Part shown: positions 1 to 5,525 of the stretch, one piece after another | How positions within the stretch are numbered: the first letter of the stretch is position 1 | Layout of the letters: every line of letters starts with the position of its first letter | Assembly: GCA_028284565.1 (NCBI GenBank) | Contig: JANQRM010000542.1 | Span: 1-7,611 of the forward strand | Source: Anaerolineae bacterium | GTDB lineage: Bacteria; Chloroflexota; Anaerolineae; Aggregatilineales; Phototrophicaceae | Direction: 5' to 3' | DNA: 7,611 bases | Notes under the pieces: generated by a model | What the model was told of the DNA's origin: nothing | The model's database searches: none | Seen by the model: the letters and a program-made list of their open reading frames with translations, nothing else | Made by a program: the position numbers and the translations under genes

Positions 1-198
1 TTTGTTGCCTTCTACTACTTCAGCGACGAATTCATGACCTAACACGCCTTGAAAGTTATGATACCCCTTCACGAGTTCCATATCCGTATTACAGATGCCT
101 ACACACCGCATCTTGAGGAGTGCTTGATGAGTTTCCCGTTTTGGGGTGGGATAATGAGTATCCAAATGTAAGGTGTCGTCATACACAAGGGCGCGCAT
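1..198 (-). CDS. Zinc-dependent medium-chain dehydrogenase (alcohol dehydrogenase-like), N-terminal part only
   Basis: Only the first 66 codons are present; the gene runs off the left edge. The protein begins MRALVYDD and shows the signature of the GroES-like N-terminal domain of medium-chain (zinc) dehydrogenases: VGICNTDMEL, with Cys36 at the position of the catalytic zinc ligand, followed by GVLGHEF, with His55 and Glu56 as the usual next zinc-site residues. The family catalyses NAD(P)-dependent oxidation of alcohols or related reductions in the cytoplasm; the NAD-binding domain lies outside the window, so substrate and cofactor cannot be judged. The GICNTD form resembles the MDR-like subgroup common in cyanobacteria and Chloroflexota (family knowledge from memory). 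The ATG at 198 follows the secF stop by 12 bases, and an AGGA overlapping that stop can serve as ribosome binding site, so it is probably the last or a later gene of the yajC-secD-secF operon. No functional link to protein export is evident. Confidence 0.88.
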   Translation of the reverse strand, partial: MRALVYDDTLHLDTHYPTPKRETHQALLKMRCVGICNTDMELVKGYHNFQGVLGHEFVAEVVEGNK

Positions 199-210
199 CT
201 TGGTTGATTC

Positions 211-1164
211 CTAATCTTCTGTTTCAACACGCTTTGGTTTTTCGCCACCGAGAAACGGAAGGCTTCCTTTTTCCCAAGCGACGAGCAAGGGGACGGCTGT
301 AAAGATGGACGAGTAAGTTCCTGAAAGGAGACCAAGAAACAGAATAAAAATAAACTGCTTAATCGACTCACCACCAAAGAGCAAAATTGCCGCCATGATG
401 AAAAAGGCGTTCAGTTGAGTTGCTAAAGACCGATGTATTGTTTCCCAGATGCTACGGTTGACAATGGTTTCGTAAGGTTCGCCAAGATGCTTAGGAATAT
501 TCTCGCGGATTCGGTCAAAGACGACTATAGAGTCTTGTACGGAGAAGCCTACCACTGTCAATACAGCTGTTAAGAACAGAGCATCAACCTCCCATCCGAC
601 CAGTAAGCCAGCCAATGACATGACACCCATAACAACGAGAACATCGTGTACCATAGCCAAAATCGCACAGACCCCGTAGCGAAATGCATTCGGTACTTGT
701 CGAAAGGCAATTACGATGAAGCCCGTTATCACCAAGCCCGCCACAGCAACTGCCGCCAGAGCCGCACGTGCAACTTCTTGCCCAACTGTGGCGGAGACGG
801 TTTCAATACTCAGCGCATCATTGTCTAGGGGGGCGATATTATTCAGCTCATCCAGAATTTGAGAGCGTGTGTCCTCATTATGAAAACTACTACGGATTGA
901 CCAGCGATAATCTTCTGCTGTTCCGAGGCTTTGTAAAACGATATTTTCATCGCCAACGCTAGCAAATATGCCACGAATATTGCTTTCAGTTGCACCTGAT
1001 TCGGTGAACTGTACTTCATAGATACTTCCACCCAAGAAGTCAATTCCTAGCCGAAAGGGACTACCAATGGTCACTGTAGAGTAAATCATCAACGCGATAC
1101 CCGGCACGATGAATAGCGCAGAGAGCAAGAAGAACCAGCGTCGTTTCTCGACAATATTAAACAT
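211..1164 (-). CDS. secF: Protein translocase subunit SecF
   Basis: SecF pairs with SecD in the cytoplasmic membrane and uses the proton gradient to pull or release preproteins on the outer face after SecA/SecYEG translocation. At 317 residues the protein has the usual SecF length. Visible parts are a first membrane helix at about 11-30, the D1-type motif GIDFLGG at residues 40-46, an external domain to about residue 130, and five further helices to about residue 292. The D4-type motif GFSVQDSIVVFDRIREN is complete; its Asp211 is in a membrane helix at the place of the conserved charged residue implicated in proton use, and HDVLVVMG precedes it. The ATG is preceded by GGGAG (1172-1176), seven bases away and inside the end of secD, and secD stops two bases before it, so translation is probably coupled. 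The tail ends in a short charged stretch (EKPKRVETED). Identification is very secure. Confidence 0.97.
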   Translation of the reverse strand: MFNIVEKRRWFFLLSALFIVPGIALMIYSTVTIGSPFRLGIDFLGGSIYEVQFTESGATESNIRGIFASVGDENIVLQSLGTAEDYRWSIRSSFHNEDTRSQILDELNNIAPLDNDALSIETVSATVGQEVARAALAAVAVAGLVITGFIVIAFRQVPNAFRYGVCAILAMVHDVLVVMGVMSLAGLLVGWEVDALFLTAVLTVVGFSVQDSIVVFDRIRENIPKHLGEPYETIVNRSIWETIHRSLATQLNAFFIMAAILLFGGESIKQFIFILFLGLLSGTYSSIFTAVPLLVAWEKGSLPFLGGEKPKRVETED

Positions 1165-1166
1165 CT

Positions 1167-2585
1167 CTACACTCCCATCAACTTCGGATTTTCAGTCAGT
1201 CGCTCTTCAGCCAAGCCTGTAAAGGTATAGAGGAAGGTACGTGTGACAATGACTGCCGTAAATAAGTTCAAAACCAGACCAATTCCCAGCGTTACAGCGA
1301 AGCCACTAACGATACTCGCGCCCGGCGTTTGCCCAAACATAAACAAAATCCCACAGATGATAATGGTCGAAAGGTTCGAGTCACGAATTGAAGTCCATGC
1401 ACGGTCAAAGCCTGCATCCAACGCTTGGTTGAGAGGTAAACCTGCCCGCAATTCTTCTTTGATGCGCTCGAAGATGAGAATGTTGCCATCGACAGCTGTT
1501 CCAATTGAAATCAGAAAACCTGTGATGGCTGGCAAGGTCAATGTCACAGGTATCAACTTAAATACCGCTAAATTGAGCAAAATAAAGACAATTAATGCCA
1601 AATCTGCTGCAAAACCCGGGACACGATAATAGATGAACATAAACGCCAACACAACAATCACACCGATGATACCGGCGCGGATACTCAATTCGACAGACTC
1701 TTGTCCTAAGGTTGCACCGACTTGCTGGACGCTTTCGATTCCTAAAGGAATAGGCAAAGCTCCAGAACGCAATTGCAATGCTAGGGTACGAGCTTCATCT
1801 TCCGTGAATTGTCCTTGAATGACCCCTCCATCAGTCAAGCGGCTGTTGATACGTGGCGCAGAAAGAACTTCACCATCCAAAACAATCGCCATCGGTTCAC
1901 CCACACGCGAGCCTGTGAAATTCCCAAAAATCTCTACAAAATCAGGTTCGATCTCAAAGGAAATCTGCCATTGTCCTTGTCCCCCTTGATGTGCTGGCAA
2001 CAAAACGGCACTCGCGGCTTTCAAGCCTGCACCTGTCATCACAGTTTCAAAGGGTTGTCCAGTGACGGGATGGGTGAGATAAGTCTCAGTTGTATTCTCT
2101 TCTTCTCTTCTATTTTGATTTAAACGCACTTGCTCAGTCGTCAAGATTTTTTGCCCAGTGTAATTTGGGGCTTGTGCTGATAATCCTCCAAAGTCTACAA
2201 ATTCGAGCAGGGCAGTTTGCTGAATTGTTTCGATTGCCTGTTCAGGATCACTCACACCGGGTAATTCCACTAAAATACGATCTCGTCCCTGCACTTGTAT
2301 CGTGGCTTCGGTCAACCCTAAGGCATTTACCCGACGCGAGACATTGTTGGCTGTCTCTGCTAGTTCTTCGACTGTGAAATCCTCTGGTGGCAATTCAGAT
2401 TGCAATAACACCCGCAGTCCACCAACGAGGTCGAGTCCAAGACTTTGTTGAATATTCACATCAATATCGACTTCACCATCCTGATTAAAATCCAGTTCAA
2501 AACCTTCTGTATCCGGCAAGGCAACCCAAAAGCAAAAGATACTCAGGATGATGATGAAAGCAAGCCATCCAGATTGGCTCTTCAT
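1167..2585 (-). CDS. secD: Protein translocase subunit SecD
   Basis: SecD is the larger partner of SecF. Its 472 residues are shorter than the roughly 615 of Escherichia coli SecD and fit the compact forms of many other phyla. Order of parts: membrane helix 1 at about 7-24, the motif GLDLVGG at 50-56, an external P1-type region with VSRRVNALGLTEA and the VLDGEVLSAPRI and GGVIQGQFTEDEA motifs, then five membrane helices from about residue 287 onward. The motif GTAVDGNILIFERIKEEL is intact, with Asp366 at the expected intramembrane acidic position. Between helix 1 and GLDLVGG lies an acidic stretch with DFNQDG (residues 32-37), which looks like a calcium-binding loop and is discussed as a finding. 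The start overlaps the yajC stop as ATGA, with AAAGGAA (2594-2600) eight bases upstream, so this start is well supported. Separate secD and secF genes are normal outside the fused SecDF lineages. Confidence 0.97.
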   Translation of the reverse strand: MKSQSGWLAFIIILSIFCFWVALPDTEGFELDFNQDGEVDIDVNIQQSLGLDLVGGLRVLLQSELPPEDFTVEELAETANNVSRRVNALGLTEATIQVQGRDRILVELPGVSDPEQAIETIQQTALLEFVDFGGLSAQAPNYTGQKILTTEQVRLNQNRREEENTTETYLTHPVTGQPFETVMTGAGLKAASAVLLPAHQGGQGQWQISFEIEPDFVEIFGNFTGSRVGEPMAIVLDGEVLSAPRINSRLTDGGVIQGQFTEDEARTLALQLRSGALPIPLGIESVQQVGATLGQESVELSIRAGIIGVIVVLAFMFIYYRVPGFAADLALIVFILLNLAVFKLIPVTLTLPAITGFLISIGTAVDGNILIFERIKEELRAGLPLNQALDAGFDRAWTSIRDSNLSTIIICGILFMFGQTPGASIVSGFAVTLGIGLVLNLFTAVIVTRTFLYTFTGLAEERLTENPKLMGV

Positions 2586-2941
2586 ACGTTTTGTTCCTTT
2601 AGCTGTTGTTCATCAATCTGCGCGCCGTCAACTAAGATGCCACGTTGAGCGTTCTCGGCAATGGCTTCAGGGTCGAAGCGTTGTTGTAAAGCGGCAGTTA
2701 ATAGACGGATTTGTAAACCATCGGCGATTTCGACAACCGCGATTCCAGTATCCGCATTGAGATCGACAATTTTTCCTATAATGCCCCCATAGGTCACAAT
2801 CTCATCGCCATATTCTAGGGTTCGGACATATTTCTGCTTATGCTGGAAAGCACGCTGTTTTGGGAAAATCACCATCGCCCAATAAGCACCCAACGCTAAC
2901 ACCAAAATTACACCAACCAATAATAATTCAGGGAGATTCAT
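2582..2941 (-). CDS. yajC: Sec translocon accessory protein YajC
   Basis: YajC is a small single-span membrane protein that associates with SecDF at the Sec channel; it is usually non-essential. The 119-residue protein starts MNLPELLLVG, has one membrane helix at about 4-25, then the typical FPKQRAFQHKQKYVRTLEYGDEIVT region in which a basic patch follows the helix and a small beta domain (YGDEIVTYGGIIGKIVDL) comes next. Beyond residue 85 it carries an acidic, Gln-rich tail. An upstream in-frame ATG at 3004 would add 21 residues rich in Cys, Trp and Arg, place positive residues oddly before the helix, and lie upstream of the predicted transcript start; I chose the ATG at 2941 because AGGAAGA stands at 2947-2953, five bases away. 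The stop overlaps the secD start by ATGA. It is the first gene of the operon. Confidence 0.94.
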   Translation of the reverse strand: MNLPELLLVGVILVLALGAYWAMVIFPKQRAFQHKQKYVRTLEYGDEIVTYGGIIGKIVDLNADTGIAVVEIADGLQIRLLTAALQQRFDPEAIAENAQRGILVDGAQIDEQQLKEQNV

Positions 2942-2946
2942 GAATG

Positions 2947-2953
2947 TCTTCCT
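2947..2953 (-). promoter_or_regulatory. Ribosome binding site that fixes the yajC start
   Basis: Read on the minus strand, AGGAAGA lies five bases before the ATG at 2941. No comparable site precedes the upstream in-frame ATG at 3004, which supports the shorter 119-residue YajC. Confidence 0.75.
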
Positions 2954-2974
2954 ATACTTCACAAGTCGGCACGC

Positions 2975-3003
2975 ATTATAACCACAACCCCAATCCCTTA
3001 ACA
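2975..3003 (-). promoter_or_regulatory. Probable promoter of the yajC-secD-secF operon
   Basis: On the minus strand a perfect TATAAT sits at 2975-2980, placing a transcript start near 2968 and a leader of about 27 bases before yajC. The hexamer 17 bases further upstream (TGTTAA, 2998-3003) matches the sigma-70 -35 consensus poorly. The spacer is very G-rich. The call rests on the perfect -10 box and its position, not on a complete promoter. Confidence 0.6.
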
Positions 3004-3170
3004 CCCTGACTCATTACTGGCTACTGAACAGGTGATAACCATTCTCATTGTTTGTACTACCAAAAATCTTACATCGCTTTGGTGCTAAGTCGGTAGATTT
3101 TGGGTATGAACTCGTTTATTTGCCAGTTTTGTCTGTTTATCAGGCACTTCTTACGAATATAGATGATTGC

Positions 3171-3199
3171 TTGACCATCGCCTGGAAACCTCCTACAAT
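3171..3199 (+). promoter_or_regulatory. Probable sigma-70-type promoter of the exported protein gene cluster
   Basis: TTGACC at 3171-3176 and TACAAT at 3194-3199 are separated by exactly 17 bases, each with one mismatch to the vegetative consensus. The predicted transcript start near 3206 leaves a leader of about 33 bases before the ATG at 3239, with an AGGA (3228-3231) in ribosome-binding position. It would drive the three-gene plus-strand cluster. Confidence 0.65.
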
Positions 3200-3238
3200 A
3201 CCAGCCAACCTAATTCGGCATTGCCATAGGATGGTCTT

Positions 3239-4738
3239 ATGAAGCGTCATTTAAAAAGCCTTTTTCTTATTTGTGTTTTTATGAGCCTTTTATTGATTGC
3301 ATTTCCTGTTTCTGCTGGTGATACGGTTCTCAGCAACAATGCTGGTTCTGGCAACAATACCTTCTTCATAGACGGTGAACAATCGCTGGTCATGAATGGC
3401 TTTGACCTAGCCGCTTTAGGTGTTTCCCTACCGACAACACTTGATGCTGTCAGCATTTCTGTCGATATACCTGTACCTGCTTCTTCAGTAGGAGTCGTTG
3501 TTTATCAAGATGGTAATGGTGGTTCTCCTGTTGATGCTACGCTTGTTGCCCGTCAAACTGTGACCATTGCGACTTCTGGTACGGCTCGCATTGTGCTGGA
3601 TACACCTGCATCAATTACTGAACCTGTTGTATGGGTTGGTTTTTATTTGCCTGTTGGCTTCGTTTTCAATGCAGACACGTCTGGCTCATCCGTATTGACC
3701 TATTGGGCATGGACTCCCAACAGTACATTTGACCTTGCTAACCTTAGCTCTGCAGGTGTTTTGGGTCCGGCAGATGGCTCTGCACCTGTGAACATCAACC
3801 TGAATGGCATTGCCCGTATCACTGCCGAATTACAAACATCTGCTACGACATCGACCACCGTAACATCTGGTGATGGCACAATCGGTACGCAAGTTGTCTC
3901 TAATGCGACAGTTGATACCAGTATCCTTGAAAATTATTTTTATTGTGGACCTGTCTTTTTCGACCCACAAGATATTGGGATTACAGCTGGTGGGCGGTTT
4001 GATTTAACCTGTCGTGCGGATATTCCTCGTGTTTCTCCCGGAACTATTCGTCAGCCTGTCAATTTGCGGCGTGCAGGCTTCTTGTTCGATATCGCCGCTT
4101 ATGGTGATTACACCAGAGACCCTAATGACCGTGAACGCCTGCCAATTCCTGTGACACATTGTATCCGCCCTCAAGAAGGTGATTTGGAGAATTCTGTGAT
4201 TGGTGTTGCTTACGGTTCACCTCGCTCATGGGAAATTTTGCCAACCGTTCGTTATGGTGATTTAATCTGTGCAGAAGTGACCCACTCTGGTAATCTTTCT
4301 TACTTCCTGCCTGACGATGATAGTAATCCACCCTTGAATGTTAATTTGACATATGGCGATGTCACAGTTGAACCGCATCCACTTGAATGTGGTTTGCCAA
4401 CAGGTTTTCAAATTATCGTTCGGAATACGGGTTTTGAATGGTTTAGTGTGCCTGATAATCGAGTGAAAGTCTTAGTGGAGAATATCCATGTTCGTACGGG
4501 TATTATCACAGGTGCAATCGAATATCACTTTGAGCCATTGGGTCCCGGATTATCAATTGAACTTGTTGCACGTGAGTTCATTGTCGATGAGTTTTTGAAT
4601 GAATTACATCGCCTTGTCTTTACCATAGATTATGACAACCAAGTCAATGAGCAAGATGAAACCGATAATGTGTTCATCACCGACTATATTTTGGTTGTCA
4701 ACAAAGACCTTGGCAAATGTGCGCCACGTCCTAGCTAA
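3239..4738 (+). CDS. Exported multidomain beta-sandwich protein with C-terminal CARDB-like domain
   Basis: The 499-residue protein begins with a clear signal peptide: basic MKRHLK, a hydrophobic core to about residue 22, and a VSA cleavage site after Ala26. I do not recognise the N-terminal region (27 to about 198), which is rich in beta-forming residues and lacks cysteine. A Ser/Thr-rich linker (about 199-230) follows. The middle region (about 231-356) contains Cys236, Cys258, Cys308 and Cys344 and ends in SWEILPT...VTHSGNLSYF, a closing pattern seen in extracellular beta-sandwich domains. The last part (about 370-490) looks like a CARDB (cell-adhesion-related) domain, with the typical DYDNQVNEQDETDN loop at 464-477; it is bracketed by Cys384 and Cys494. 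No membrane anchor, lipobox or sorting signal is visible at either end after cleavage, so the mature protein may be released or held non-covalently. AGGA precedes the ATG by seven bases. The next gene begins 17 bases after its stop. Function is unknown; a cell-surface or secreted role is inferred. Confidence 0.85.
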   Translation: MKRHLKSLFLICVFMSLLLIAFPVSAGDTVLSNNAGSGNNTFFIDGEQSLVMNGFDLAALGVSLPTTLDAVSISVDIPVPASSVGVVVYQDGNGGSPVDATLVARQTVTIATSGTARIVLDTPASITEPVVWVGFYLPVGFVFNADTSGSSVLTYWAWTPNSTFDLANLSSAGVLGPADGSAPVNINLNGIARITAELQTSATTSTTVTSGDGTIGTQVVSNATVDTSILENYFYCGPVFFDPQDIGITAGGRFDLTCRADIPRVSPGTIRQPVNLRRAGFLFDIAAYGDYTRDPNDRERLPIPVTHCIRPQEGDLENSVIGVAYGSPRSWEILPTVRYGDLICAEVTHSGNLSYFLPDDDSNPPLNVNLTYGDVTVEPHPLECGLPTGFQIIVRNTGFEWFSVPDNRVKVLVENIHVRTGIITGAIEYHFEPLGPGLSIELVAREFIVDEFLNELHRLVFTIDYDNQVNEQDETDNVFITDYILVVNKDLGKCAPRPS

Positions 4739-4755
4739 AAGGCTATCCTAAACTG

Positions 4756-5517
4756 ATGCGTATCGTTACGAACAAGCGACTTGTAGATCGTAATAAGAAA
4801 ATCTCAACTTATCTGTTCTTTGGGACATTCGCTGTGTTGATTGCTGGCTTTGTCTTTATCAACCAAAGTCTATTTACGGGCGAAGCCCCACCGTTATGGA
4901 TTGTCTTAGCGCAGGCTTTGGTGTTGCCTGTTGCCTTTGGCTTGACCTTAGCATCTGTGCGGATGACAAATTTATGGGCGCGTCAACCTCGTCCAGAAGT
5001 GGCGATTCCAGAAGGTTTAAAAGGTCTGAGTAACAAAAGTACGCTTTATAATTACCTGCACTTTCCGGCTCGACATGTGTTAATTTGCCCGCAAGGAATC
5101 TTTGCGATTGTGACTCGTTGGCATGATGGGGAATTTACAGTTGAAAATGACCAATGGACTTCGCACCAAAAAATTTGGAGTCGCATTGCCAGCGCAATTC
5201 GCTTTGATGGGGTTGGCAATCCTCATCGAGACGCTGAGAAGGCGGTGTCGAAAGTCAAAGAAGTCCTTGCACCCATTGCACCCGATGCTGAGGTGCATCC
5301 TCTGATTGTTTTTGTTGACCCCAAAGTTGAATTGAATATCAATAATTCATCCATTCCAGTTTTGTATGCCGACCCCAAACAAGAACCTAGTTTGAAGGGT
5401 TATTTGCGGGATTTGAACCGAGAACAGTCAGATGATGACTCGTCGGATAAGCGACGCAATGAATTACCGATTACGGACGAGCAATTGGAAGCCTTTGATA
5501 AGGTCACGATGTCCTAA
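4756..5517 (+). CDS. Two-helix membrane protein with degenerate NERD-like domain
   Basis: The 253-residue protein has two membrane helices at about 18-36 and 47-69 with a short external loop, so the bulk of the protein is expected in the cytoplasm. Residues about 88-220 follow the layout of a NERD (nuclease-related) domain: LYNYLHFPARHVLICPQG, then IFAIVTRWHDGEF, a W at 134, an NPHRDAEKAV segment at 155-164 matching the usual NPxxQ-type helix, and a strand PLIVFVDP. In active NERD proteins the first strand carries an Asp (as in IDHV) and the next an ExK; here the matching places appear to be Arg106 (ARHV) and VTR (119-121), so nuclease activity is doubtful. The assignment is by pattern recognition, not alignment. 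The C-terminal tail after about 220 is charged and Asp/Ser-rich (SDDDSSDKRR). The ATG lies 17 bases after the previous stop with only a weak, distant AAGG, and the next gene follows after 8 bases, suggesting a shared transcript. Confidence 0.8.
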   Translation: MRIVTNKRLVDRNKKISTYLFFGTFAVLIAGFVFINQSLFTGEAPPLWIVLAQALVLPVAFGLTLASVRMTNLWARQPRPEVAIPEGLKGLSNKSTLYNYLHFPARHVLICPQGIFAIVTRWHDGEFTVENDQWTSHQKIWSRIASAIRFDGVGNPHRDAEKAVSKVKEVLAPIAPDAEVHPLIVFVDPKVELNINNSSIPVLYADPKQEPSLKGYLRDLNREQSDDDSSDKRRNELPITDEQLEAFDKVTMS

Positions 5518-5525
5518 GTCGCCTC

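Larger units (their letters stand above)
2942..3238. other. Divergent intergenic region between yajC and the exported-protein gene
   Basis: These 297 bases separate two transcription units that point away from each other. They hold the leftward promoter near 2975-3003 and the rightward promoter near 3171-3199. The 160 bases between the two promoters (about 3005-3170) show no convincing gene, RNA structure or repeat. A TTG-started reading frame of 64 codons spans most of it but has no ribosome binding site. Confidence 0.7.

Noticed and set aside
99..377. A 92-codon minus-strand frame across the secF end and the dehydrogenase start
   Set aside because: It overlaps two recognisable genes in another frame and its protein has no family resemblance.
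1243..1629. A 128-codon plus-strand frame inside secD
   Set aside because: It lies wholly antisense to a well-identified secD, and its low-complexity Lys/Thr/Ile-rich protein looks like a shadow of the membrane-helix codons.
2942..3004. Longer YajC starting at the ATG at 3004
   Set aside because: The 21 added residues are not YajC-like, no ribosome binding site precedes that ATG, and it is upstream of the predicted -10 box, while AGGAAGA fits the ATG at 2941.
3048..3242. A 64-codon plus-strand frame whose stop overlaps the next start as ATGA
   Set aside because: It starts with TTG, has no ribosome binding site, resembles no protein, and the good promoter for the downstream gene lies inside it, so a transcript starting near 3206 would miss its start.
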